A stretch of DNA of 64,000 bases, taken from NCBI GenBank assembly GCA_028871475.1, contig JAGWMZ010000004.1, forward strand, positions 1 to 64,000. The letters are read 5' to 3'. The first letter of the stretch is position 1. The number at the start of each line of letters is the position of its first letter. Origin of the DNA: Sphingomonadales bacterium. Lineage in GTDB: Bacteria; Pseudomonadota; Alphaproteobacteria; Sphingomonadales; Sphingomonadaceae. The position numbers were made by a program, and so were the translations under genes. Positions 8,981 through 18,324 of the stretch are shown here, piece after piece. The notes under the pieces are model-generated. The model worked only from the letters and a program-made list of their open reading frames with translations. It ran no database searches and was not told the DNA's origin.

Positions 8981-10291
8981 ATGGCGAAGCGGCTGACTTA
9001 TTATATATTGATTGCCCTGGTGGCCGGAATTGTCGTGGGCTACGGCCTGCATCAGGCCTTTGATCCCAAGGACCCGGTGCTCACCACCATCGCGGACATG
9101 TTGAAGCTGCTGCCCGACGTGTTCCTGCGGCTGATCAAGATGATCATCGCGCCGCTGATCATGGCCACCATCGTGACAGGCATCGCGGGTATGGGCGATT
9201 CGACCGCATTGGGCCGCATTGGCGCCAAGGCGCTGGCGTGGTTCATCACCTCCAGCGTCGTATCGTTGCTGCTGGGCATGGTGCTGGTCAATGCGTTTCA
9301 GCCCGGCGCTGGGCTGGCGCTGACCCCCGCCACCGGGCTGGGTGATCTGGCGACCAGCCAGCTCACCTTCCGCCATTTCATCATCGAGATTTTCCCGACC
9401 AGCGCGCTTGACGCCATGGCGCAGAACAATGTGTTGCAGCTTCTGGTCTTCTCGGTCTTCGCGGGTGTGGGCCTGTCGGCCATTGGCGAAAAGGGCCGCA
9501 TCGTCGTCGATTTCGCCGATGCCATCGTCACGCTGATGCTGCAGATCACCGGCTATGTCATGTCGGTCTCGCCGCTCGCCGTGTTTGGCGCCATGGCGGC
9601 GATTGTGGGGGTGAAGGGCCTTGGCATTCTGGCCACCTATGGCGTGCTGGTCACCGAGTTCTACGGCGGCCTCATCCTGCTGTGCCTGCTGACGCTGGGC
9701 GCTGGCGCGCTGTTTCTGGGCAAGCGCTCGCTCACCCTGTTCCGCTACATCCGCGAGCCGGTGCTGATCTCCTTCTCCACCGCCTCGTCCGAAGCCAGCC
9801 TGCCCAAGATGTTCGAGCAGCTCGACCGTTTTGGCGTGCCGCGCCGGGTTTCGGGCTTCGTGCTGCCGCTGGGCTATGCCTTCAACCTCACCGGCTCGAT
9901 GATGTATGCCAGCTTCGCCTCGATCTTCATCGCGCAGGCCTATGGCATCCATCTCTCCATCGGCACGCAGCTTCTCATGCTGCTCACGCTGATGGTCTCG
10001 TCCAAGGGGATTGCGGGCGTGCCGCGCGCATCGCTGGTGGTGATCGCCGCGACGCTGAACCAGTTCCACCTGCCGGTCGAGGGTATCGCCCTGCTGCTGG
10101 CGGTGGACACTTTCCTCGACATGGGGCGCAGCGCCACCAGCGTCCTTGGCAATGCCGTGGCCACCGCCATCGTGACGCGGACCGAGGGTATGCTCCAGCC
10201 GCTGATGGACCCGGAGGCCGAGCATCCCGCGGCGCCGCATGATACCGCGGAGCATGGGCTGCATGGGTTGAATGTCGATCCCAATCAGTAA
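8981..10291 (+). CDS. Dicarboxylate/amino acid:cation symporter (DAACS family)
   Basis: LPDVFLRLIKMIIAPLIMATIVTGIAGMGD and GYAFNLTGSMMYASFASIFIAQAYG; start could be 8969 or 8981. Confidence 0.9.
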   Translation: MAKRLTYYILIALVAGIVVGYGLHQAFDPKDPVLTTIADMLKLLPDVFLRLIKMIIAPLIMATIVTGIAGMGDSTALGRIGAKALAWFITSSVVSLLLGMVLVNAFQPGAGLALTPATGLGDLATSQLTFRHFIIEIFPTSALDAMAQNNVLQLLVFSVFAGVGLSAIGEKGRIVVDFADAIVTLMLQITGYVMSVSPLAVFGAMAAIVGVKGLGILATYGVLVTEFYGGLILLCLLTLGAGALFLGKRSLTLFRYIREPVLISFSTASSEASLPKMFEQLDRFGVPRRVSGFVLPLGYAFNLTGSMMYASFASIFIAQAYGIHLSIGTQLLMLLTLMVSSKGIAGVPRASLVVIAATLNQFHLPVEGIALLLAVDTFLDMGRSATSVLGNAVATAIVTRTEGMLQPLMDPEAEHPAAPHDTAEHGLHGLNVDPNQ

Positions 10292-10398
10292 GGGATGAAA
10301 GCATGGGGCGCCCAAGCCCCCTGCACCCCGGAACGTCTCCCGACGTGAAGGGAGCGGTGGGGGAGGGGCAGGGCAAACGTCCCGCCGCCGGAGGTTCT

Positions 10399-10524
10399 CA
10401 TGCCTGCGGCGCGGCGATGCTGGCGCTCGGGTTCGATCCTGCGCAATCTCACCGAAAGAAAGGGAGCGCGAGGGTGCCTCAGCGTGTCGCTCGCGACAAG
10501 CGCTCGCTTATGGCCCTCGCACCT
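10399..10524. repeat. Half element (B plus A with palindromic loop), copy 5
   Basis: GCCTGCGGCGCGGCGATGCTGGCGC then GCGAGGGTGCCTCAGCGTGTCGCTCGCGACAAGCGCTCGCTTATGGCCCTCGC; right end touches the nth stop. Confidence 0.85.
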
Positions 10525-11170
10525 ATCCCTTCTTCTTCTGCAAAACCTTATCCTTGAACCCGCACAGATCCATCACCGGGCAGCGCCAGCATTCCGGCTT
10601 GCGCGCCTTGCAGATATAGCGCCCGTGCAGGATCAGCCAGTGATGCGCCCCCACGCGAAAGGGGCCGGGCACCTTCTTCTCCAGTTGCTTTTCCACCGCT
10701 TCGGGCGTTTTGCCCTTGGCCAGCCCCGTGCGGTTGCCCACGCGGAAGATATGCGTATCGACCGCGAAGGTCTCCATGCCAAAGGCGCAGTTGAGCACCA
10801 CATTGGCCGTCTTGCGCCCCACGCCGGGCAGCGCCACCAACGCATCGCGGTCAGCCGGCACCTCACTGCCGTGTCGGTCCACCAGGATCTGCGCCATGGC
10901 CATCACATTGGCCGCCTTGGTGTTGAACAGGCCGATGGTCTTGATGTGATCCTTCAGCCCCTCGAGCCCTAGTTCGAGCATGTCCTGCGGAGTCTTCACG
11001 ATCTCGAACAGGGCGCGCGTTGCCTTGTTGACGCCGACATCGGTGGCCTGGGCGGACAGCGTCACCGCCACCAGCAACTGATAGGTGTTGCCGAATTCCA
11101 GCTCGGTCTGCGGGTCGGGGTTGCCCTCGGCCAGACGGCGGAAGAATTCGAAGATGTCGGCTTTTTTCAT
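10523..11170 (-). CDS. nth: Endonuclease III
   Basis: LVAVTLSAQATDVGVNKATRALFEIVKTPQDML, LPGVGRKTANVVLNCAFGMETFAVDTHIFRV, FeS Cys cluster near the C-terminus. Confidence 0.96.
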   Translation of the reverse strand: MKKADIFEFFRRLAEGNPDPQTELEFGNTYQLLVAVTLSAQATDVGVNKATRALFEIVKTPQDMLELGLEGLKDHIKTIGLFNTKAANVMAMAQILVDRHGSEVPADRDALVALPGVGRKTANVVLNCAFGMETFAVDTHIFRVGNRTGLAKGKTPEAVEKQLEKKVPGPFRVGAHHWLILHGRYICKARKPECWRCPVMDLCGFKDKVLQKKKG

Positions 11171-11195
11171 TTGGTGGGGTGTAGAAGGTTGAAGG

Positions 11196-11402
11196 GGAAA
11201 GTGCGAGGGCCATCGCCCTCGTGCTCCCTTTAATGTGGCCAGCGTAGTGGCGCCCGGTCATTACGCCAGCATCGCCGCGCCGTGGACACGCAGTGCTGCC
11301 GTTTCCGGCCTGCGGCGCGGCGATGCTGGCATTTGGCGGCCCATCTGCGCTTCCCTCTCCAACCGAAAGGGAGCGCGAGGGCGATGGCCCTCGCATCTTG
11401 TC
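11196..11402. repeat. Composite palindromic intergenic repeat, copy 6 (full)
   Basis: A' at about 11203-11222, B'/B pair, A at 11375-11394. Confidence 0.9.
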
Positions 11403-11407
11403 TTTTC

Positions 11408-12136
11408 TTACAACCCCAGCACTTCCCTCATCCCATAGCGTCCCGGCTTCTGACCGATCAGCCACAGCGCCCCTTTCAGCGCGCCGCGTGCAAAGATCCC
11501 GCGGTTTTCCGCCAGATGCGAAAACGCCAGCCTTTCATTGTCGGCCAGGAAATGCACCGTGTGGTCGCCCGCCACACTTCCGCCGCGCAGGGCGGCGAAA
11601 CCGATGGTCCCGGCCTCGCGCTTGCCGGTAATGCCGTCGCGCCCGCGCACGGCATGGTCAGCCAGGGCGATCTGGCGCCCGCGCGCGGCGGCTTCGCCCA
11701 GCAGCAGCGCCGTGCCGGAGGGAGCATCGACCTTCATGCGGTGGTGGGTTTCGACGATCTCGATGTCCCAGTCCTCGCCAAGGCGCTTTGCGGCTTCCTC
11801 GACCAGATATGCCAGCATGTTGACACCCAGCGAGGTGTTGCCGGTCTGCAGCACGGCGATCGTGTCGCTGGCGTGGTCGATCAGCCAGTGGTGGCGCTCT
11901 TCAAGGCCGGTGGTGCCGATGAGGATGGGTTTTCCGGCGGCGACGGCTGCGTCGAGATTGCCTTCCAGCGCGGCGGGGGAAGAGAAGTCGATCAGCACGT
12001 CGCTGGCGGCGGCGAGCGCTTCCACATCGCCGTCCCGGTCGATGCCGCCGGCGACGGTATGCCCGCTTGCGTGCAGCGCCTCGGCGATGGCCCGCCCCAT
12101 GCGTCCTTCGCTGCCGATGATGCCGATGTTTGCCAT
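11408..12136 (-). CDS. dapB: 4-hydroxy-tetrahydrodipicolinate reductase
   Basis: MANIGIIGSEGRMGRAIAEALH, GTTGLEERH, ETHHRMKVDAPSGTALLLGEAAA; start trimmed from the longer listed ORF. Confidence 0.95.
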   Translation of the reverse strand: MANIGIIGSEGRMGRAIAEALHASGHTVAGGIDRDGDVEALAAASDVLIDFSSPAALEGNLDAAVAAGKPILIGTTGLEERHHWLIDHASDTIAVLQTGNTSLGVNMLAYLVEEAAKRLGEDWDIEIVETHHRMKVDAPSGTALLLGEAAARGRQIALADHAVRGRDGITGKREAGTIGFAALRGGSVAGDHTVHFLADNERLAFSHLAENRGIFARGALKGALWLIGQKPGRYGMREVLGL

Positions 12137-12220
12137 ATGCTCTCTCCACTCGCCTGAAGCCGAGCCATGGCCTGAGGCGGAGAGGTTGGCAAGGCGGGGC
12201 TTTGCAGGCACACCGGCGCC

Positions 12221-12931
12221 ATGGCCCAGATCCGCAACATCCTTATCCTGACCGGCGCCGGCATCAGCGCCGAGAGCGGCATCCGCACCTTTCGCGCCAG
12301 CGATGGATTGTGGGAGGATCATCGCATCGAGGATGTGGCGACGCCCGAGGGTTTCGCGCGGGACCCGGTGCTGGTCCATCGTTTTTATGATGCGCGGCGG
12401 ACAGGGGCGCTGGCAGCGCAGCCCAATGCGGCGCATCTGGCGCTGGCCCGGCTGGAGCGGGAATGGGCGCAGGCCGCTCGGGGCAGCGTCACGCTGGTCA
12501 CCCAGAATGTCGATGACCTGCATGGGCGGGCGGGCAGCAAGGGGCTGATTCACATGCATGGCGAACTGGCCAGCGCATGGTGCGCCGCCTGCGACGCGCG
12601 GCACCGCTGGATGGGAACGCTGATCGACGCCCCCGCCTGCCCGGCCTGCGGCAAAGCGGCGCTGCGGCCTGACATCGTGTGGTTCGGCGAAATGCCCTAT
12701 CGCATGGAGGAGATCTATGCCGCCCTGCGCGAGGCTGATCTCTTCGTGTCGATCGGCACCTCAGGGGCGGTCTATCCGGCGGCAGGCTTCGTGCGCGCCG
12801 CGCGTGAGGTCGGCGCGCGATGCCTCGAACTCAATCTGGAGCGGTCGGAGGGATCACGCTGGTTCCATGAAACCCGGCTCGGCATGGCGGGGCAACTGGT
12901 GCCTGCCTGGGTGGAGGAGATGCTAGGCTGA
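12221..12931 (+). CDS. cobB: NAD-dependent deacylase, sirtuin class III
   Basis: ILILTGAGISAESGIRTFRASDGLWEDHRIEDVATPEGF, TQNVDDLHGRAGS, HMHGEL, two Cys pairs. Confidence 0.94.
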   Translation: MAQIRNILILTGAGISAESGIRTFRASDGLWEDHRIEDVATPEGFARDPVLVHRFYDARRTGALAAQPNAAHLALARLEREWAQAARGSVTLVTQNVDDLHGRAGSKGLIHMHGELASAWCAACDARHRWMGTLIDAPACPACGKAALRPDIVWFGEMPYRMEEIYAALREADLFVSIGTSGAVYPAAGFVRAAREVGARCLELNLERSEGSRWFHETRLGMAGQLVPAWVEEMLG

Positions 12932-13708
12932 GCAGCCCTGGCAGGCCGGATCCTTGGGCTGGGCGAAGGGGCGCAGCGAAGGTGCCAGCCCGTCCACCAC
13001 CAGCACCTTGCCCCATTGCGGGTCAGAGAGAGAGGGCCCGCCAAAGCCCGCGCCCACGCCTGCGGCATTCAGGATGATGCGGATGGCGCTCATCGCCGCC
13101 ATGGTGCCCACCATGCCGACAAAGGCGCCCAGCACGCCATCGGCGGCGCATGTGTCGCAGTCGGTCGCGTCGAAAGCATCGCCGACATAGCAGCGATAGC
13201 AGGCATGGCCGGGCAGATGCCCCGCGAAATTGGCCACCTGCCCCTGAAACCGCCCGACAGCCGCGCTGGTGAGGGGGATGCCCAGCGCCACGCAGGCATC
13301 GGAAACGGCAAGGCGGGTGGCGAAATTGTCGCAGCCATCCAGCACCAGCGTGGGGGTGCCGAGCAGTGCCTTGGCATTGTCGGCGGTGATGCGCGCGGCA
13401 TGGGTGGTGACGGTGATGGCAGGGTCGAAACGCGCGATCCAGCGCGCGGCGGCCTGCGCCTTGCCGGTGCCGATGTCTCCCGTCGCGAAGATCGTCTGGC
13501 GCTGAAGATTGCTCTCCTCGACCACGTCATCGTCGATGAGAGTGAAGGCACCCACGCCCGCCGCCGCCAGATATTGCAGGGCTGGCGAGCCGATGCCGCC
13601 GCAGCCCACCATGGTGATGTGGGCCTGTGCCAAGGCCATTTGTCCCGCGCCGCCGACTTCGGGAAGGACAATGTGGCGGGCGAAGCGGTTCAGGCGGTCG
13701 GGGGTCAT
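12923..13708 (-). CDS. ThiF/MoeB/HesA family sulfur-carrier adenylyltransferase
   Basis: MTPDRLNRFARHIVLPEVGGAGQMALAQAHITMVGCGGIGSPALQYLAAAGVGAFTLIDDD, CYRCYVGD, CDTCAADGVLG. Confidence 0.92.
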   Translation of the reverse strand: MTPDRLNRFARHIVLPEVGGAGQMALAQAHITMVGCGGIGSPALQYLAAAGVGAFTLIDDDVVEESNLQRQTIFATGDIGTGKAQAAARWIARFDPAITVTTHAARITADNAKALLGTPTLVLDGCDNFATRLAVSDACVALGIPLTSAAVGRFQGQVANFAGHLPGHACYRCYVGDAFDATDCDTCAADGVLGAFVGMVGTMAAMSAIRIILNAAGVGAGFGGPSLSDPQWGKVLVVDGLAPSLRPFAQPKDPACQGCSA

Positions 13709-13729
13709 GCGAGGGGATTTAGGGGAAGA

Positions 13730-13953
13730 AAAGGGAAGATGCGAGGGCCATCGCCCTCGCGCTCCCTTTATTTCGGAGAGGGTGGTGGCACCCAATCATC
13801 GCGCCCGCCTCGCTGCGCCGCAGGCTTGAATCGGAGAGAGTGTGTCTGGTGTTTCAAGCCTGCGGCGCGGCGATGCGCGCGCTGTGGGTAAGTTTGTGCG
13901 CAAAGGTGGGCATTCAAGGGAGCGCGAGGGTGATGACCCTCGCACTTATCCCT
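13730..13953. repeat. Composite palindromic intergenic repeat, copy 7 (full)
   Basis: A' 13741-13760; A 13924-13943 with paired change GCGAGGGT-GATG-ACCCTCGC. Confidence 0.9.
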
Positions 13954-13997
13954 TTATTCTTCACCACTTGTCCACAGCCCGTAAACAGGCTTGTCCC

Positions 13998-15524
13998 TCA
14001 GCTTTCCAACTGACGCAGCAGCGAGCGCACATCGCCATCCATATCGGCATCGCGCGTGCGCAGATCCTCGATCAGCCGCACAGCGTGGATCACCGTCGAA
14101 TGGTCGCGTCCGCCGAATTTACGCCCGATTTCGGGGTAGGAACGCGGGGTGAGCACTTTGGAGAGATACATCGCCACCTGGCGCGGACGCACCACGGCGC
14201 GCGCCCGGCGCTTGGACGACATTTCCGTTCGGTCCACGCGGTAGAACTGGCAGACCGTGCGCTGGATCTCGTCGATGGTGATGCGCTTGCGGTTGGCGCT
14301 GAGAATATCCGTGAGCTGGTCCTCGGCCAGCGCCAGCGAGACCGGCTGGCCGGTCAACTGGGCATAGGCGATCAGCTTGTTGAGGCCGCCGACCAGCTCG
14401 CGCACATTGCGGTTGATGGTGCGGGCGAGGAATTCGATGACATCGGCAGGCACGGCCGTTGGCGAGGAAAAGCGCGTCAGGCGGTTCTCCAGGATCGAGC
14501 GGCGCAGTTCGATGTCAGCGGGCTGGATGTCGGCGACGAGACCCATCGAGAGGCGCGAGAGGAGGCGCTGCTCCACGCCGTCGAGCGCCTGGGGCGCGCG
14601 ATCGGCGGCGAAGACGAGGCGTTTGCCTTCGCCCAGCAGCGAATCGATCGTGTAGAGCAGTTCCTCCTGCGCGCTGGCCTTGCCGATGATGAACTGGATA
14701 TCGTCCACCAGCAGCAGGTCGAAGCCGCGCAGGCGGGCCTTGAACTCGATGGTCTGGTTCTGGCGCAGGGCCTGCACGAACTCGACCATGAACCGCTCGG
14801 CCGAGCAGTAGAAGATGCGCGCGCGCGGATGGTTGGCGAGGAAGGCATGGCCGATAGCATGCATCAGATGCGTCTTGCCCTGCCCCGTGGCGGCCTTGAG
14901 ATAGAGCGGCGAGAACTGGGGTTGTTCGAGCGCCGACATGCGCTGGGCGGCATTGGCGGCCAGCACATTCGACGTGCCGGTGACAAAGCTGGCGAAGGTC
15001 AGCGAGGGATCAAGGCCAATCGAGGCGAGACCCAGCGTATCAGTGACCACGCTCGCCACTTCGCCCACCGAAACGCCATGCGCCGGCGAGGGCGCCCGCT
15101 GAACGCGGTCATTGGCCGGCGCCGGGTCGCGGGTCAGACGCAGCTCGGGCATGGCGCGGCGGCCGGGGTGGACCGAGATGCGGACATGGCGCACGTCACG
15201 CGTGATCTTCCAGGCCAGTGTCAGCCGGTCGGCAAAGCGGTCGGCCACCCAATTGGCGGAAAATTCGGTGGGCAGATAGAGGTCGAGCGTGCCGGTCTCC
15301 TTGCAAAAGCCGCCCAGTTGGATCGGCTTGATCCACTGGTTGAACAATTGCTGGCCCAGATCCTTGCGCAGGCCAAGGCTGATATCAGCCCAGTCCGCCG
15401 CCAGATCGACCGCATCCTGATCTTCCGCATTGGCAGGTGCGTTTGCCTTCCTGCCCGGCGCCGCGTCGGCGCGCCGCCCACCCCACATGTTTCCTGTCAC
15501 CCGCTGATGCTCCCGATCCGACAT
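13998..15524 (-). CDS. dnaA: Chromosomal replication initiator protein DnaA
   Basis: NPSLTFASFVTGTSNVLA-like region, YLKAATGQGKTHLMHAIGH, C-terminal GRDHSTVIHAVRLIEDL; start chosen at MSDREHQRV (15536 is also possible). Confidence 0.96.
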   Translation of the reverse strand: MSDREHQRVTGNMWGGRRADAAPGRKANAPANAEDQDAVDLAADWADISLGLRKDLGQQLFNQWIKPIQLGGFCKETGTLDLYLPTEFSANWVADRFADRLTLAWKITRDVRHVRISVHPGRRAMPELRLTRDPAPANDRVQRAPSPAHGVSVGEVASVVTDTLGLASIGLDPSLTFASFVTGTSNVLAANAAQRMSALEQPQFSPLYLKAATGQGKTHLMHAIGHAFLANHPRARIFYCSAERFMVEFVQALRQNQTIEFKARLRGFDLLLVDDIQFIIGKASAQEELLYTIDSLLGEGKRLVFAADRAPQALDGVEQRLLSRLSMGLVADIQPADIELRRSILENRLTRFSSPTAVPADVIEFLARTINRNVRELVGGLNKLIAYAQLTGQPVSLALAEDQLTDILSANRKRITIDEIQRTVCQFYRVDRTEMSSKRRARAVVRPRQVAMYLSKVLTPRSYPEIGRKFGGRDHSTVIHAVRLIEDLRTRDADMDGDVRSLLRQLES

Positions 15525-15933
15525 TATCCGTACCACACCCGACCAAGTTCACAGCCCACGATTACTCATGCCTCCTTAGACCCTTCGCGCACCGGCAAAA
15601 CGCGCTGACCCCATGCCGCAAATACTTCTCCGTCCCGCCCATGGCGGGCGGGGGGATGGTCCTGCGTCGAGATCCGTTTTGCCGCCCAAGATGCCCCTCG
15701 GTTCGGGCACAGCCTGTGCAGCTGCCCCGATCACCCCCCGATCGGACATCCAGATGGTCAAGTCTGCATGAAGCCCCGAGCCGTGTATGCCCGGGGCAGA
15801 GGGCGATCTATGGACGAGTTTGGGGTCAGAGCAAGGGTCGTCCTGCAAAATTTTTGAAATAAATCACCTTGACAGGCCACAGGTGGCGCAAATCTCACGT
15901 TGGCGCATTAAAGCACTGATTCAAGGAGATAAA

Positions 15934-15987
15934 ATGTGGAAGATTTTTGACAAAACCTCCCGAATCGCGGGATTTCCAGCACTTTAG
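15934..15987 (+). CDS. Putative 17-aa micropeptide MWKIFDKTSRIAGFPAL
   Basis: Strong Shine-Dalgarno AAGGAGATAAA directly before ATG; intergenic between dnaA and rpsT. Coding status unproven. Confidence 0.35.
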   Translation: MWKIFDKTSRIAGFPAL

Positions 15988-16028
15988 GTCAGCCGGCTGC
16001 GCCTCGCGTCAAACCGTTTTGGTGAGCA

Positions 16029-16066
16029 CAGAAAAAGCCGACGGGAGATTCCCATCGGCTTGTTTC
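16029..16066 (-). terminator. Rho-independent terminator of rpsT, possibly bidirectional
   Basis: Minus strand reads AAGCCGATGGGA-ATC-TCCCGTCGGCTTTTTCT; plus strand reads GCCGACGGGA...TCCCATCGGCTTGTTT. Confidence 0.75.
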
Positions 16067-16155
16067 CGAGAAGCTACTTAAGCAATCGCCTCTGACCGCC
16101 CTCTGGCCGGCGACTCGCCTTCAGGTGAGTCGCCCCGGAGCGGGCTGTTCCCGGC

Positions 16156-16419
16156 TCAGGCCAGGCCGGCAACCGCCTTGCTCAGACGCGACATCTTGCG
16201 CGCCACGGTGTTCTTGTGCAGCACGCCGCGGGCCACGCCACGGGCCAGCTCGGGCTGGGCCTCGTGGAGGGCGGCAGCGGCCGCGGTCTTATCACCACCG
16301 GCGATGGCGGCTTCGACCTTCTTCACGAAGGTGCGGATGCGCGAAAGGCGGGCACCATTGATCTCAGCGCGCTTCTCGTTGCGGCGGAGGCGCTTGCGGG
16401 CTTGCGGCGTATTGGCCAT
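16156..16419 (-). CDS. rpsT: 30S ribosomal protein S20
   Basis: [64 protein letters not shown]. Confidence 0.97.
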   Translation of the reverse strand: MANTPQARKRLRRNEKRAEINGARLSRIRTFVKKVEAAIAGGDKTAAAAALHEAQPELARGVARGVLHKNTVARKMSRLSKAVAGLA

Positions 16420-16580
16420 GTCTATCCTCAAACTGGCCAGAACGGCCGAAAATGCTGCGAAAATCATGAATGGGGCCCGATGCCGCGAGGCACAGGCCGC
16501 CTTGAAGGCAGGGCCCTTAGCGAGGGGTTGGCGAATCGTCAAGCGAAGAGACGCTCATCCCCGGCAATCAGCGCCGGGAA

Positions 16581-17417
16581 TCAGCGTTGGCAGGCCGGAC
16601 ACCAGAAACTCGAACGCCCCCCTTGTACCACGCGCGCGATGGAGGCGCCACAGCCCGGTGTCAGACAGGCGTCGCCCTCGCGCCCATAGACGCGCCAGTT
16701 GGCGGCAAAATAGCCAAGCTCGCCATTGGGCTGCGCATAATCGCGGATGGTCGAGCCGCCCGCGAGAATCGATTCGGAGAGAACATCGCGAATGGCCGGC
16801 ACCAGCCGCGCCAGCTCCGCCCGTTTTACCTTCCCACCCGGCCGCAAGGGGCTGACACCCGCGCGGTGCAGCGCCTCGCAGACATAGATGTTGCCCAGCC
16901 CTGCCACGATGCCCTGATCGAGCAGCAACACCTTGACCGGCCCCAGCCGCCCCTTCAGCGCCGCTGCCAGATGCGCGACCGACAGCGCCTCGCCCAGAGG
17001 TTCCGGCCCCAGCGCGGCAAAGGCGGGCCACAGCCTCAGCGCGTCGGTCGGCACAAGGTCCACCGAGCCGAAGCGCCGCGCATCATTGAGCGCCAGTACC
17101 GCGCTGGCCAGATCGCCCTCCGCCTGGGTGGTGAGCACCAGATGGTCGTGTTTCTCCAGCGCATCGGGCTCGATTCGCCAGCGGCCGGACATCCCCAGAT
17201 GGAAGACCATCGTCACATCGCGGTCGGTATGGACCAGCCCATATTTCGCCCGCCGCGACAGGCCGGTGATGCGCGCGCCCGTCAGCGTCTGGGCCAGATC
17301 GGGCGGGAAGGGGCGGCGCAATCCTTCACGGCGGACCTCGACGCGCGCGATGCGGCGGTCCTGCAGATAGGTGGAAAGGCCGCGGATGGTGGTTTCGACT
17401 TCGGGAAGCTCTGGCAT
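16581..17417 (-). CDS. mutM: Formamidopyrimidine-DNA glycosylase
   Basis: MPELPEVETTIRGLSTYL, LLLDQGIVAGLGNIYVCEALHRAGVSP, C-terminal zinc finger CLTPGCGASIARVVQGGRSSFWCPACQR. Confidence 0.97.
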   Translation of the reverse strand: MPELPEVETTIRGLSTYLQDRRIARVEVRREGLRRPFPPDLAQTLTGARITGLSRRAKYGLVHTDRDVTMVFHLGMSGRWRIEPDALEKHDHLVLTTQAEGDLASAVLALNDARRFGSVDLVPTDALRLWPAFAALGPEPLGEALSVAHLAAALKGRLGPVKVLLLDQGIVAGLGNIYVCEALHRAGVSPLRPGGKVKRAELARLVPAIRDVLSESILAGGSTIRDYAQPNGELGYFAANWRVYGREGDACLTPGCGASIARVVQGGRSSFWCPACQR

Positions 17418-17430
17418 GGGGGTTATGTAA

Positions 17431-17515
17431 GAAGAGAAAAGGGAAAGTGCGAGCGCCATAAGCGTGCGCTTGCCGCACGCGACAAGCTGGGGCGCCCTCG
17501 CACTTGCGCCTTTTC
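17431..17515. repeat. Solo A-type repeat with palindromic loop, copy 8
   Basis: GTGCGAGCGCCATAAGCGTGCGCTTGCCGCACGCGACAAGCTGGGGCGCCCTCGCAC. Confidence 0.75.
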
Positions 17516-17558
17516 TCCCCCTTTGCTCCTTCGGCCAAATTCCCTAAGGCACTCCACC

Positions 17559-18320
17559 ATGACCGACAGCGCCCCGAACGAACCCCAGACCGCTTCCTTT
17601 GGATATGAGGAGGTGGCCATTGACGAGAAGGTCGCCCGTGTGGGGGAGGTCTTCTCCAGCGTGGCGAAGAAATATGACATCATGAATGATGCGATGTCGG
17701 GCGGCTTGCACCGGGTCTGGAAGGATCGTTTCGTGCGCGCGGTGAAGCCTCAGCCGCATGAGCAGATCCTCGACATGGCGGGCGGCACGGGCGACATCGC
17801 GTTCCGCATGGCCAAGCGCGGCGCCAACATCACCGTGTCGGACATCAATCAGGACATGCTCGATGTCGGCATGGAGCGGGCACCCAAAAAGCTGGGCGAG
17901 AGAGCCCAAACCCTCACCTGGAGCCGCCAGAACGCCGAGGAACTGACGTTCGAGAGCCGCAGCTTCGATGCCTACACCATCGCCTTTGGCATCCGCAACG
18001 TCACCCGCATCGACAAGGCGCTGGCCGAGGCGCATCGCGTTTTGCGCTTTGGCGGGCGTTTCTTCTGCCTTGAATTCTCCACCACCACCTGGCCGGGTTT
18101 CAAGGAGGTCTATGACGCCTACTCCCACAAGCTGGTGCCGCAGATCGGGCAAATGATTGCGGGCGATGAGGCGAGCTACCGCTATCTCATCGAATCGATC
18201 CGCCGCTTCCCGCCCATGCCCGCGTTCGAGGGCATGATCCGCGCCGCCGGCTTCACCCAGACGAAGGTGGAGCCGATCATGGGCGGTCTGGTGGCGATCC
18301 ATTCGGGCTGGAAGGCCTGA
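17559..18320 (+). CDS. ubiE: Demethylmenaquinone/2-methoxy-6-polyprenyl-1,4-benzoquinol methyltransferase
   Basis: VFSSVAKKYDIMNDAMSGGLHRVWKDRFV, ILDMAGGTGDIAFRMAKRGA, FGIRNVTRIDKALAEAHRVLRFGGRFFCLEFS. Confidence 0.96.
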   Translation: MTDSAPNEPQTASFGYEEVAIDEKVARVGEVFSSVAKKYDIMNDAMSGGLHRVWKDRFVRAVKPQPHEQILDMAGGTGDIAFRMAKRGANITVSDINQDMLDVGMERAPKKLGERAQTLTWSRQNAEELTFESRSFDAYTIAFGIRNVTRIDKALAEAHRVLRFGGRFFCLEFSTTTWPGFKEVYDAYSHKLVPQIGQMIAGDEASYRYLIESIRRFPPMPAFEGMIRAAGFTQTKVEPIMGGLVAIHSGWKA

Positions 18321-18324
18321 TCCC

